A stretch of 59,955 nt of DNA from Oxalobacteraceae bacterium (GCA_027490465.1 JAIXXZ010000100.1:1-59955); one strand, 5' to 3'; shown: positions 9,801 through 17,273, counted from the stretch's first letter. Numbers and translations are program-made. Notes: a model not told the origin generated them from the letters alone.

Positions 9801-10340
9801 CAGCTCGTCCTCGGATTCGATCACCCGCATGCCCCGACCACCGCCGCCCCAGCTTGCCTTGAGCATCAAGGGATAACCGACAGCACCGGCCAGTTTTCGG
9901 ACTTCATTCATATCCTGCGGTAAGGCCGGCGTAGCGGGCACAACCGGCACACCGGCCGCGATGGCGGCATTGCGCGCAGCGACCTTGTTGCCCAAGGTGC
10001 GCATCACGTCGGACTTGGGACCGATGAAGATAATCCCGTTGTTGGTGCAGGCCTCGGCAAAATCCGGATTCTCGGACAGAAATCCATAGCCGGGATGAAT
10101 CGCATCCACCTGCGCTTCTTTAGCGATGCGAATGATGTCCTCAATATCCAGATAAGCCGCAATAGGCTTTTTACCCTCACCCACCAGATAACTCTCATCG
10201 GCCTTGAAGCGATGCAGCGCAAAACGATCTTCTGCTGCATAAACAGCCACCGTGCGTATACCTAACTCGGTCGCAGCGCGCATGACACGAATGGCGATCT
10301 CGGAGCGATTTGCAACAAGAATTTTCTGGATTTTTTTCAT
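6882..10340 (-). CDS. pyc: Pyruvate carboxylase (single-chain)
   Basis: This 1152-residue biotin enzyme makes oxaloacetate from pyruvate, bicarbonate and ATP for anaplerosis. Domain order is canonical: biotin carboxylase about 1-460 (KILVANRSEIAIRVMRAA, GGGGRGMRV, EVNPRIQVEHTVTE), carboxyltransferase about 535-800 (LTDTTMRDAHQSLFATRMR, GIKDMAGVCKP, HFHTHDTSGI), PC-specific tetramerisation/OADA region about 820-1010, and biotinyl carrier about 1085-1152 with EAMKMET, Lys1116 being the biotinylation site. No part is missing. In a photoheterotroph this enzyme replenishes the TCA cycle. It is convergent with the EamA gene with no gap, and its promoter must lie in the spacer 10341-10659. Confidence 0.97.
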   Translation of the reverse strand: MKKIQKILVANRSEIAIRVMRAATELGIRTVAVYAAEDRFALHRFKADESYLVGEGKKPIAAYLDIEDIIRIAKEAQVDAIHPGYGFLSENPDFAEACTNNGIIFIGPKSDVMRTLGNKVAARNAAIAAGVPVVPATPALPQDMNEVRKLAGAVGYPLMLKASWGGGGRGMRVIESEDELPAQLEVARREAAAAFGNDEMYLEKLVRRARHVEVQLLGDTHGNLMHLFERDCSVQRRNQKVVERAPAPYLSDADRASLCEAALRLGRAVNYTHAGTVEFLMDADTGSFYFIEVNPRIQVEHTVTEQVTGVDIVKAQIRISEGLKIGDTDAQGLHIPDQSEIRLNGHALQCRVTTEDPENNFTPDYGRLTAYRSASGFGIRLDGGTAYSGAVITPYYDSLLVKVTAWAPTTVEATARMDRALREFRIRGVSTNLQFLENVINHPQFISGECTTRFIDTTPELFQFAKRADRATRLLRFIGDVVVNGNPEMKGRKGTEGILAAPLLPKANRVAPIPPGSRDRLRELGAEKFAQWMREQKSVLLTDTTMRDAHQSLFATRMRSSDMRAIAPYYAHMLPNLFSMECWGGATFDVAMRFLKEDPWERLTELREAVPNILFQMLLRASNAVGYTNYADNVVRHFVGQAAAGGIDLFRVFDSLNWVENMRVAIDAVRETGALCEGAICYTGDPFDPARAKYSLSYYVSMAKELERAGVNIIGIKDMAGVCKPAAARALVKALKEEVGLPIHFHTHDTSGIGAASVLAAIDAGCDAVDGAMDAMSGLTSQPNLGSIAAALAHTERDPGLSKDALFAISQYWEGVRRYYAPFEADMRSGTSDVYRHEMPGGQYTNLREQARAMGIDHRWTEVAQAYADVNQLFGDIVKVTPTSKVVGDMALFMVANDLTPADVSDPDREIAFPESVISLFRGELGFPPDGFPTALQKKVLKGEKPLEGRPGASLPPVDLQQARASAEKAVDRKISEQELASYLMYPKVFTEYAQHRRQHGDVSVLPTDVFFEGLKDGQEISVDIDRGKTLVIRLLGRTDLEEEAQTKLFFELNGQPRMVRVQHAGVVSSVSHPKAQEGNALHVGAPMPGMVVTLAVKPGQKVSKGDPLVSIEAMKMETMIRAEIDGVVLQTHVKPGSVVTAKDLLVEFAAS

Positions 10341-10659
10341 CGTAGCAGGACGGGAATATCAGGGCTTATACAAAACACAGCGGTGCTAAACCGGTGCACG
10401 GAGTTTGGGGCAAAGATTTTCCTAGCAAGATTTATTCTACGTGAGTCGCTGCACTGAACCTGCGATGACGCAGTGCCCGGAGTTTTATTGTGCTTTAGCG
10501 CGTAGCCATTATGATAACAAAACCCGTTTCTTGATACGACTTTACGAGATCACTTATTCTTTGGGTATACAGGCTTGCCAGGGAAGCACTGTTTGAATGA
10601 AGCCGACAGCTTTTTATTCCGTGTTTTCCCAACCCTTCATGTAATTTCAGGAGTTGCCC
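10341..10659. other. Intergenic region, divergent promoters of pyc and the alcohol dehydrogenase
   Basis: This spacer of about 320 bases has no credible reading frame. It must hold the start signals of both divergent genes. At 10579-10601 the stretch AGGGAAGCACTGTTTGAA matches the left terminal repeat of the interspersed element found from 14 kb onward (about 15 of 19 positions over GAAGCGCTGATTAAATAAA). The rest of the element is not recognisable, so this may be a relic or chance. Confidence 0.4.
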
Positions 10660-11709
10660 ATGACCCTCGTTTCTTGCTACGCCGCGCACGCCGCTGACGC
10701 ACCCCTGAAGCCACACCAGATCACCCGCAGAGCCACAGGGTCAAAGGATGTACAGATCGATATTGAATTTTGCGGTGTTTGCCACACTGATATTCATTAC
10801 GCGAAGAACGACTGGGGGCGCAGCAATTACCCCATCGTGCCCGGACATGAAATTGTCGGTACCGTCAGGGCTATCGGTCCTGAGGTAAGCGATTTGCGCG
10901 TGGGTCAGCGCGTGGCCGTGGGTTGTTTTGTCGGCTCCTGCCAGCATTGCTCTTCCTGTCATGCCGATATGGAGCAGTACTGCCTCAATGGATTTACTGC
11001 CACCTACAACACGCCCAGCAAGGATCCCGGCGGCTTCACCTACGGCGGTTATTCAAAAAGTATTGTGGTGGATCGTCACTTTGTTCTTACCGTACCCGAC
11101 TCGCTGGACCCTGCGGGCGCAGCGCCCTTGTTATGCGCGGGTATCACTACCTACTCGCCACTGAAACACTGGAATGTGCAAGCCGGTATGACGGTAGGCG
11201 TGATTGGTCTGGGTGGTCTCGGTCACATGGGTATCAAATTCGCTCATGCGATGGGAGCGCGCACCGTGATGATTACCAACTCTGCGCACAAGGCAGAGGA
11301 CGCCAAACGCCTGGGGGCCGATGAGGTATTACTGTTCTCTGATAAAGACGCCGCTGCTCGCTATGCAGGCCAGTTTGATTTTCTGCTCAACACCATACCT
11401 GTGCCCCATGACGTGACGGCTTACATGGAACTGCTGAAAGTTGACGGTACGCTCTGCGTCGTCGGCTCGATTGGTCCAACATCAGAGCTCAATTCCCGAC
11501 CGCTGATCTTTGGACGGCGCAGCATTGCCGGCTCACTGGTGGGCGGCATTAAAGAGACGCAGGAAATGCTGGATTTTTGTGGCGAGCATCAGATCGTTTC
11601 CGATATCGAGATCATTCCTATGCAGGATATCAACCTCGCCTATGAGCGCATGCAGACCAGCGATGTCAAATACCGATTCGTGATTGATATTCGCCAGTCA
11701 CTCAGCTGA
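10660..11709 (+). CDS. Zinc-dependent NAD(P) alcohol dehydrogenase (cinnamyl-alcohol/YahK-type)
   Basis: ATG 10660 lies six bases after a CAGGAG ribosome site, giving 349 residues. The catalytic-zinc motif is in EFCGVCHTDIHYAKNDWG, then YPIVPGHEIVGTV. The structural-zinc cysteines are in GSCQHCSSCHADMEQYC, and the Rossmann motif is GVIGLGGLGHMGIKFAHAMG. This is the pattern of the YahK/Adh6/CAD branch, which reduces a wide range of aldehydes with NADPH. The role is probably aldehyde detoxification or alcohol interconversion in the cytoplasm; the physiological substrate is not evident. It precedes a small membrane protein and soxYZ on the same strand, with 63-120 base gaps, so co-transcription is possible but not shown. 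Confidence 0.93.
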   Translation: MTLVSCYAAHAADAPLKPHQITRRATGSKDVQIDIEFCGVCHTDIHYAKNDWGRSNYPIVPGHEIVGTVRAIGPEVSDLRVGQRVAVGCFVGSCQHCSSCHADMEQYCLNGFTATYNTPSKDPGGFTYGGYSKSIVVDRHFVLTVPDSLDPAGAAPLLCAGITTYSPLKHWNVQAGMTVGVIGLGGLGHMGIKFAHAMGARTVMITNSAHKAEDAKRLGADEVLLFSDKDAAARYAGQFDFLLNTIPVPHDVTAYMELLKVDGTLCVVGSIGPTSELNSRPLIFGRRSIAGSLVGGIKETQEMLDFCGEHQIVSDIEIIPMQDINLAYERMQTSDVKYRFVIDIRQSLS

Positions 11710-11772
11710 TGCGTTGCGGTGAGTGGCGCCCCAAACCCCCATGATTGAATTCATCAACGCTGCCTGAAACTC

Positions 11773-12141
11773 ATGAAAAAAATTACCCTTGGATTTCTGA
11801 CCGTGCTCGTCGCTCTGATCGTCGCGTTCAGCTTGTACACCTGGATAACGCTCAGTTGGTCTTATTCGACGGGTGAGCGCGCCGGTCTGCTGCAAAAATT
11901 CTCAAAGCGCGGATGGCTTTGCAAAACATGGGAAGGCGAACACCTGCTGACCACGCTGCCCGGCGTGGTCCCGGAAAAATTCCTGTTTACGGTTCGAGAT
12001 GATCAGCTGGCAAATCAGCTGGCGGCGCATGCAGGTCAGCGGCTGGTGCTGAAATACTCACAGCACAAAGGGGTTCCGTCCTCGTGCTTTGGGGATACTG
12101 AGTATTTTGTGGAAGGCTTCGAAGTCCTTAAGGATCAATAA
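11773..12141 (+). CDS. Small membrane-anchored protein of unknown function
   Basis: This 122-residue protein has one N-terminal membrane helix (ITLGFLTVLVALIVAFSLYTW) and a periplasmic-side domain with YSTGERAGLLQKFSKRGWLCKTWEGE and LVLKYSQHKGVPSSCFGDTEYFVEGFE. The Y-S-x-G-x-R-x-G-x-x-x-K-F-S-x-(K/R)-G motif recurs in a widespread family of uncharacterised bacterial proteins. Two cysteines (in WLCKTW and SSCFG) could pair in the periplasm. No enzyme motif is visible. It lies between the alcohol dehydrogenase and soxY on the same strand. Confidence 0.75.
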   Translation: MKKITLGFLTVLVALIVAFSLYTWITLSWSYSTGERAGLLQKFSKRGWLCKTWEGEHLLTTLPGVVPEKFLFTVRDDQLANQLAAHAGQRLVLKYSQHKGVPSSCFGDTEYFVEGFEVLKDQ

Positions 12142-12262
12142 CCGAGGAAATTGGTCGACTTAAAAGCTGCGCAGGGAGCTCATATCGGGATACATTAAGG
12201 GATTATTGCCGGCAGTCATCCCCACCCAATTCGCCGGGGAAACGCGTCAGAGGAGTCGCACC

Positions 12263-12727
12263 ATGGATCAAAACCGCAGAGATTTTCTGGATTTGACAAC
12301 AACGCTCTCGATGGCGATTGCGGGCGGCGCGCTTCTGCCATGGCCGGCGCTGGCAAAGGAATGGGATGGTAGCCTGCTCAAAACCCGCACCTTTCAGGAA
12401 GCGGCGCAAGCCCTCGGTGGTGATCTGGTCGTGGAGAGTACAGCGATCACTGTGTCCGGGCCGGAGATGGTCGACAGTGGCTACATCGTCCCAGTCTCCG
12501 TGGAGAGCCGGCTTGAAGGCACCGACTTGATCGTCCTGGTGGTTCAGAAAAACCCGACCCCTGTGGTCGGTGTTTTCAAATTCCCGGAGGGGACACAGCC
12601 CTCGCTGAACACCCGGATCAAAATGGGCGAAAGCTCGTCCGTCTATGCGGTGGTCAGAGCCAAAAACAATTACTACGTTGCGAGCACCACGATCAAGGTG
12701 CGAGCTGGTGGCGGCGGTTGCGGTTGA
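12263..12727 (+). CDS. soxY: Thiosulfate-oxidation carrier protein SoxY
   Basis: ATG 12263 follows an AGGAG site by seven bases. The 154-residue product has a Tat-like leader (NRRDFLDLTTTLSMAIAGGA, then LLPWPALA) and a SoxY immunoglobulin-like domain (TAITVSGPEMVDSGYIVPVS, DLIVLVVQKNPTPVVGVF). It ends AGGGGCG: the substrate-carrying cysteine is penultimate, one glycine short of the classical GGCGG swinging arm. SoxY carries sulfur intermediates as a covalent thiol adduct in the periplasm, paired with SoxZ, which follows 15 bases later. No soxA, X, B or CD is present in the window. Confidence 0.95.
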   Translation: MDQNRRDFLDLTTTLSMAIAGGALLPWPALAKEWDGSLLKTRTFQEAAQALGGDLVVESTAITVSGPEMVDSGYIVPVSVESRLEGTDLIVLVVQKNPTPVVGVFKFPEGTQPSLNTRIKMGESSSVYAVVRAKNNYYVASTTIKVRAGGGGCG

Positions 12728-12742
12728 TATCAGGAGACCATC

Positions 12743-13054
12743 ATGAGTGAACCCATGCGCATCAGAGCGGTACAGGTCCAGGATCTCATTGAGGTCAAAC
12801 TGATGATCCGTCATCCGATGGAATCAGGACTTCGCAAAGACGAAAATGGCAAGAAAATTCCCGCCCATTTTATAGAGACGCTGGAAGTCAAATGCAAGGA
12901 CAGAATCGTCCTGGACGCCTATCTGGGGATGGCAGTGTCGGAAAATCCTTTCATACAATTCAGCTTCAAGGGCGGCACAAAAGGCGACATGCTGGAAGTG
13001 ACCTGGAAAGACAATCTGGGCGATGCACGTACCGACAAGGCAGCAATCAGCTAG
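12743..13054 (+). CDS. soxZ: Thiosulfate-oxidation partner protein SoxZ
   Basis: This 103-residue protein has no signal peptide, as usual for SoxZ, which is exported by hitch-hiking on the Tat leader of SoxY. Family features seen are IEVKLMIRHPMESGLRKDE with KIPAHFIETLEV, then AVSENPFIQFSFKGGTKGD and LEVTWKDNLGD. It starts 15 bases after soxY behind an AGGAG site (CAGGAGACC). The pair forms the carrier on which thiosulfate or sulfite is oxidised, but the oxidising subunits are not encoded here. Confidence 0.96.
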   Translation: MSEPMRIRAVQVQDLIEVKLMIRHPMESGLRKDENGKKIPAHFIETLEVKCKDRIVLDAYLGMAVSENPFIQFSFKGGTKGDMLEVTWKDNLGDARTDKAAIS

Positions 13055-13161
13055 AGACTATTTCCAACGGCCTGACAGGCCGCGTCAAATCCCGGGATGG
13101 CCAAGCGCTGCCGCCGATACTTTCGAAAAATGCGCAACACAAAGCTGCGCTTCACGGCCTT

Positions 13162-13398
13162 TCAACTCAGCTTTATGGTCAGATAGATCGCAAAACTGAG
13201 CAGCGCGATAACAACAGCACTGGTGACATACAAACGGATGATGAACTCCCGCTGGCTGGCTCTGGCTTTCTGCAGGCGCTCGTCAATCGCATCAGGGTCA
13301 TTGTTTTGTGACGCTGCCGAGGATTGCACGGCCTTCAATGCTTCCAGCCCCTCCTTGACTTCCGCCGGGGTTTGATCCGCTACACGAGAATCTTCCAT
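13162..13398 (-). CDS. Small single-pass (tail-anchored) membrane protein, unknown function
   Basis: Taking ATG 13398, which has an AAGAGG site six bases upstream, the protein has 78 residues (an ATG at 13413 would add five but lacks spacing). The N-terminal half is polar and helix-forming (VKEGLEALKAVQSSAAS, then DAIDERLQKARASQREFI), possibly a short coiled coil. The C-terminus is one membrane helix (LYVTSAVVIALLSFAIYLTI). No family is recognised. It is convergent with soxZ and divergent from the secreted protein at 13588. Confidence 0.55.
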   Translation of the reverse strand: MEDSRVADQTPAEVKEGLEALKAVQSSAASQNNDPDAIDERLQKARASQREFIIRLYVTSAVVIALLSFAIYLTIKLS

Positions 13399-13587
13399 AG
13401 CAGCCTCTTGCATTCTCTTTTTAATAATTCATTGGGGAGTTACTTTTTTCCCCATCTTACACAGCCTCGCCCCCTGCCAGCGAAAAAGTCCCGGTGGGCG
13501 CATGGCGTTCCCAGGCAAACGTCGTGAGATAATCTGCATGATTCGTGCACCGGCATCATCATGACGGACCCAGTGAGAAAGGACGAA

Positions 13588-14070
13588 ATGAACGCGACGA
13601 AAATTTCACTTGGGGTAGTGACGGGAATATGCCTGTCCCTTTTTTTTACCCACATTCACGCACAAGAATCCAGAATCGCAACGCAGTCAGTTCGTTGTGC
13701 CGCGATTTTCTCGGTACTCGCAGAAACTGCTGCGAACGACTCAAAACATCAGGCCAGATTCAAGACCGCAGAAACGATTTTTTCTGAGCTGTTCGTGAAA
13801 GAATATCGCGATAAAAAAGAGGGCGTGACACCGGATGAAGCCCTGCGTAGGAGAGACCTCGTATTGAAAGAATTCAGAGATACCTACGCAAACCGCCGTG
13901 CTTACATCATAGAAGAAACTGTCTTGTGCGGCGCTTGGGGTGAGGGCTTTCTGTCTCAGGGGGAGAACTATGCTTATGTGCCTGTGATTCCCAAAGTGAT
14001 ACCGCAAAATATCAGAGCAGACTACGAATCCAGAGGCAGTAGCGCATTCGCGGGCTGGGTACTCAGGTAA
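13588..14070 (+). CDS. Secreted/periplasmic protein of unknown function
   Basis: The preferred start is ATG 13588, with an AAAGGA site six bases upstream, giving 160 residues. A signal peptide (MNATKISLGVVTGICLSLFF, then THIHAQ) precedes a helical domain with two conserved-looking cysteines (SVRCAAIFSVLAET and EETVLCGAWGEGFL). The arrangement (small, mostly helical, one cysteine near each end of the mature protein) suggests a disulfide-linked periplasmic protein; no catalytic motif is visible. Its stop is 15 bases before the start of the 16-residue-repeat protein, so the two may be co-transcribed. Confidence 0.65.
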   Translation: MNATKISLGVVTGICLSLFFTHIHAQESRIATQSVRCAAIFSVLAETAANDSKHQARFKTAETIFSELFVKEYRDKKEGVTPDEALRRRDLVLKEFRDTYANRRAYIIEETVLCGAWGEGFLSQGENYAYVPVIPKVIPQNIRADYESRGSSAFAGWVLR

Positions 14071-14085
14071 CGCAAGGAAAAATGT

Positions 14086-14619
14086 ATGGCTAGGGAGACG
14101 CTGAATAGATCCACATTTTATGGCGAGCCAGCTCAGCTGTGCGACGCGGGAACCGGCATGATCAAGGGCTCGGCGCCAATTACTTTGCCACAAAAATTTC
14201 TGGGGTTTTTTAATCTGTGCTCTATTAAATCTTTGACGATACTGCTGTTGCTGTTTGCAATGACAGTAACCCAGTTGGCCCAGGCACAGCGCCTGTATGA
14301 CGGCAGCGGCAGACAAATCGGCCGTGTCGATGGCGACAGGTACTACGATGGCTCCGGCCGCCAGATCGGTCGTCAGGACGGCATGCAGATTTATGATGGT
14401 TCAGGCCGACAAATTGGTCGCATCGACGGTGAGCGCGTTTACGATGGCTCTGGTCGACAAATCGGTCGTATTGATGGTGAACGTTTGTACAGCGGCTCGG
14501 GTAGTGCGATGGGACGCATTGATGGCGACCGCATTTACGATGGTTCGGGTCGGCAAATTGGCCGAACTGACGGACTTCGTCGCATGCAGATCATCATTTA
14601 TTTTTATTTTTTTATGTAA
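14086..14619 (+). CDS. Six-fold 16-residue-repeat exported protein, N-terminus read from an inserted MITE-like element
   Basis: ATG 14086 has an AAGGA site seven bases upstream, outside the element, and reads 177 residues. Residues about 2-47 are encoded by the interspersed element (14091-14227, reverse orientation). A hydrophobic signal-like segment (LTILLLLFAMTVTQLAQA) follows. Residues about 69-164 are six 16-residue repeats with the consensus (x)YDGSGRQIGRIDGER; the fifth is diverged (LYSGSGSAMGRIDGDR). Such YDxxGxxIGxIxG repeats resemble the beta-flower/beta-propeller-like small repeat proteins. A short hydrophobic tail follows (IIIYFYFFM). The last eight bases overlap the convergent nucleotidyltransferase gene. 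In-frame TTG 14233 or ATG 14260 could start a shorter form. Confidence 0.6.
   Translation: MARETLNRSTFYGEPAQLCDAGTGMIKGSAPITLPQKFLGFFNLCSIKSLTILLLLFAMTVTQLAQAQRLYDGSGRQIGRVDGDRYYDGSGRQIGRQDGMQIYDGSGRQIGRIDGERVYDGSGRQIGRIDGERLYSGSGSAMGRIDGDRIYDGSGRQIGRTDGLRRMQIIIYFYFFM
14091..14227 (-). repeat. MITE-like interspersed element, copy A
   Basis: Reverse-orientation copy starting TAGGGAGACGCTGAAT and ending TAATCTGTGCTCTATTA. It keeps the core TATGGCGAGCCAGCT...GCGACGCGGG and TTTGCCACAAAAATTTCTGGG. It lies inside the reading frame of the 16-residue-repeat protein, just after its best start codon. Confidence 0.85.
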
Positions 14620-15259
14620 GACCATCCGACCAGCTTAGTACCCAACCAGTACGCTGCTCGAAGGCTGCAATATCTTCTGCGGTGTCGAGATCGATAATGA
14701 AATGTTCATTGGGCGTTACGTACCGATAGACCACTGCGGGATGTGCATCAATGTAGCGCCTGAAATCTGCATCGTCGCCGCTACTCAGCCTGGCTGCGAT
14801 CGTGTCACCCGAAAACACGACAGGATTGCCGCGCTGACCTTGCACCACCGGATAAAGCACACCTGTCCCTGGCGGACGCTGCGCAAATGCGCTGATCAAC
14901 TCTCTCAGATCAACAGGGCCAATCAATGGTTGATCTGCCAGCACCACCATGACCAGATCAAACTCAGCCCCCAGGGCAGCAGCGCCCAAGCGAACCGAGG
15001 ATTGCTGACCGCGCTCGGGCTCGGCGTTTCTGACCAAGCGCACTCCCTGGTCGCTGATAGCCGCTTCGATCTGCTCATGGTGATAGCCCGTGACCACGAC
15101 AAGCTCATCGAAGGGGATTTCGCGCAGGGCCATCAGATGTCGATGAATCAAAGGCCTTCCCTGCAGACGCAATAAGGATTTAGGCACCGAACCCATGCGC
15201 GCGCCCTGTCCCGCTGCGAGCAGCACTGCACCGATTCTCATAGATTTGTTCGGATTCAT
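14612..15259 (-). CDS. MobA/MocA-like nucleotidyltransferase
   Basis: This 215-residue protein shows the nucleotide-binding signature IGAVLLAAGQGARMGSVPKS at the N-terminus, with LVRNAEPERGQQSSVRLGAA and MVVLADQPLIGPVDL, the Asp of LADQP being the usual metal ligand. This pattern matches molybdenum cofactor cytidylyl/guanylyltransferases and related NTP transferases; GNPVVFS and FIIDLDTAEDI near the C-terminus fit the MocA side. It would modify molybdopterin for a xanthine-dehydrogenase-type enzyme, although no molybdoenzyme gene lies nearby. The first Met (15259) or Met7 (15241) could be the start. Its 3' end overlaps the convergent repeat-protein gene by eight bases, and element copy B lies directly upstream. 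Confidence 0.85.
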   Translation of the reverse strand: MNPNKSMRIGAVLLAAGQGARMGSVPKSLLRLQGRPLIHRHLMALREIPFDELVVVTGYHHEQIEAAISDQGVRLVRNAEPERGQQSSVRLGAAALGAEFDLVMVVLADQPLIGPVDLRELISAFAQRPPGTGVLYPVVQGQRGNPVVFSGDTIAARLSSGDDADFRRYIDAHPAVVYRYVTPNEHFIIDLDTAEDIAAFEQRTGWVLSWSDGLT

Positions 15260-15274
15260 GGTGTGAGTAATACC

Positions 15275-15408
15275 TAATGAAGCGCTAATTAAACGAGCTC
15301 ATCAATTTTTGTGGCAAGGTCAATCGCACCAAGCACTAGATTTTGCTGATCCCCGCGTCGCACAACTACGCCTGCCATACAACGTGGATTTATTCAGCCT
15401 TTCCCTGA
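15275..15408 (+). repeat. MITE-like interspersed element, copy B
   Basis: Forward copy from TAATGAAGCGCTAATTAA to TTATTCAGCCTTTCCCTG. The core reads TTTTTGTGGCAAGGTCAATC, then CCCCGCGTCGCACAACTACG. It lies in the spacer between two divergent genes (nucleotidyltransferase and NlpC/P60 peptidase). Confidence 0.85.
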
Positions 15409-15469
15409 CTGTACCGATATGATGAGATAGACTACGGTCGCCTGTGATTTTATAGTTTCTATTACAAAA

Positions 15470-16057
15470 ATGTCATTCCCGCTGAAGATATGCAGTGCGC
15501 TTGCCGGCATCATCATGATAGCCGTGAGTCTTGCATGGGCCGGGCCCGTTGATCCATCAGCGGCACAGGCAGCGTCCGAGACGCGTCCGGACGCACCGGC
15601 ATCAGACAAGTCTCAGCCCTCTGTGGCGACCGAGACCGCGATCACTGCATCTTCAGAGACGCTGACCGAATCGCTATCGAAGGGTATGAACATCGTCTCT
15701 GAAGCCAGCAAGTATATGGGGGTACCTTATCGGTGGGGTGGTACATCACCACAGACGGGCTTTGATTGCAGCGGATTTGTGCAATTTGTTTTTCGCCATA
15801 CATTGAATATCAAGTTGCCTCGGATGCCCGTGGACATGTCGCGCCTTGGGTCGCGCGTTAGCCGTGAAGAGCTAGCCCCCGGCGATTTGGTATTTTTCAA
15901 TACGCGTGGCGGTAGATTCACGCACGTTGGTATTTATGTCAATGATTCTCAATTCATTCATTCACCTATGCCGGGCACTCGAGTGACTGTGAGCCGCATG
16001 GATAGCACTTATTATCGCCATCGATTCACTTATGCGGTGCGCATAACACCTGAGTGA
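15470..16057 (+). CDS. NlpC/P60 (C40) cell-wall endopeptidase, exported
   Basis: This 195-residue protein has a signal peptide (LKICSALAGIIMIAVSLAWA), a Ser/Thr/Ala-rich linker, and a C40 domain from about 82: GVPYRWGGTSPQTGFDCSGF holds the catalytic Cys, FTHVGIYV the catalytic His, and QFIHSPMPGTRVTVS the end of the fold. Such enzymes cut peptide stems of peptidoglycan (gamma-D-Glu to diamino acid) in the periplasm, usually to allow insertion or separation. Its stop overlaps a GTG that opens the frame of the next gene (CapA-like), so the two are probably co-transcribed. No clear ribosome site precedes the ATG. Confidence 0.92.
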   Translation: MSFPLKICSALAGIIMIAVSLAWAGPVDPSAAQAASETRPDAPASDKSQPSVATETAITASSETLTESLSKGMNIVSEASKYMGVPYRWGGTSPQTGFDCSGFVQFVFRHTLNIKLPRMPVDMSRLGSRVSREELAPGDLVFFNTRGGRFTHVGIYVNDSQFIHSPMPGTRVTVSRMDSTYYRHRFTYAVRITPE

Positions 16058-16095
16058 CACCTTCGGATTTTTTCTCTTACTTGCTTATCGCTTAC

Positions 16096-17268
16096 ATGAA
16101 CGAAAACATACAACACCGAGCACTTCCTCTTCGAAAATCGCTACTGGCGGCTCTGATAACACTAAGCTCGGGCTTGATATGCCCTTTGCAGGCAGAGACC
16201 ACGATCGAAGACGGTTTTCCAAAATTTATGAACTGCTCGGGCACACCGATCGATTCCGCGGCGACCGATATACGTCTGGCGGCAACCGGTGATCTCGTGT
16301 TCTCGGAAAATCCCCAAATCAACCGCAATGCCTTCACGGAATTCATGCCTTTGCTGAGCAAAGCCGATCTGGTGTTGGGCAATCTCGAAGGGCCCATCAC
16401 CGACGCCAACACGCCTCGCAAGCCTTATGTACCGGGCCGCTCCTACTCTTTTCATTATCCGGTCGAAACCGCCCAGCTGCTGAAAAAAGCAAATTTTCAC
16501 ATTTTGTCGATCGCGAATAATCATGCGCAGGATTACGGCCCAACCGGTTTCGCTGATACCCAGCGCCATCTGACTGCAGCAGGCATCGAGCATACGGGTC
16601 TCAAAGGCAGTTATGTGTTTCGACCAGTCAAAGGTATAAAGATCGGCGTGATCGCGCTTGCCCACTACCCGATGTACAACAACGTGCTGGAAATCGAGGC
16701 AACGGCCAAGCTGGTCGCTGAAGTTCGCGCCAAGAGTGATCTGGTTATTCTTTTCTATCAGCTCGGTGGTGAAGGTGATGCCTATGCCATGATCACCAAT
16801 GAAGATGAAGTTTTCCTGGGCGAGCAACGTGGCAACGCAAGAAAATTTGCTGCTGCAATGATCAAAGCCGGTGCGGGTGCGCTGATTGCTCACGGACCGC
16901 ACCTGGTACGCGCAGCAGAATGCATCAACGGCGTACCCGTGCTGCACTCCATCGGTAACTTTGTAGGCGCAGGCGGCTTGAGCGCACAGAATCTGGCAAA
17001 TGTCTCGACCTTCCCGGAGATGATGTTTGATGCCAGTGGAAAATTCAAATCGGTGCGTATCGTGCCAGTGACTTTTACGCCAGAGCGCTTGCCAAAGATT
17101 GACCCTACCGGCCGCTCGATTCATCTGGTTAACTGGCTCAATGCCCAAGCGACGAAAACCATACCGGATTTTCGTGCGCTGAACTTCAGCGGCTACAAGG
17201 ATCAGGCCGATGTCTTCGAAAAATGGTTCCGGTCCACGCGTTTTGGTGCGCAGGCGCCGCGGAATTGA
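16096..17268 (+). CDS. CapA/PgsA-like metallophosphoesterase-fold protein, exported
   Basis: From ATG 16096 the protein is 390 residues with a signal peptide (RKSLLAALITLSSGLICPLQ then A). A GTG at 16054 would add 14 residues and overlap the previous stop (GTGA), also possible. The body is the bacterial capsule-synthesis CapA domain: IRLAATGDLVFSENPQ, ADLVLGNLEGPITD, ILSIANNHAQDYGPTGF, and GALIAHGPHLVRAAECINGV. Members are linked to poly-gamma-glutamate retention or release in Gram-positive bacteria; the Gram-negative role is unclear, though a cell-envelope polymer is likely given the peptidase just upstream. Element copy C begins six bases after the stop. Confidence 0.85.
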   Translation: MNENIQHRALPLRKSLLAALITLSSGLICPLQAETTIEDGFPKFMNCSGTPIDSAATDIRLAATGDLVFSENPQINRNAFTEFMPLLSKADLVLGNLEGPITDANTPRKPYVPGRSYSFHYPVETAQLLKKANFHILSIANNHAQDYGPTGFADTQRHLTAAGIEHTGLKGSYVFRPVKGIKIGVIALAHYPMYNNVLEIEATAKLVAEVRAKSDLVILFYQLGGEGDAYAMITNEDEVFLGEQRGNARKFAAAMIKAGAGALIAHGPHLVRAAECINGVPVLHSIGNFVGAGGLSAQNLANVSTFPEMMFDASGKFKSVRIVPVTFTPERLPKIDPTGRSIHLVNWLNAQATKTIPDFRALNFSGYKDQADVFEKWFRSTRFGAQAPRN

Positions 17269-17273
17269 TGATC

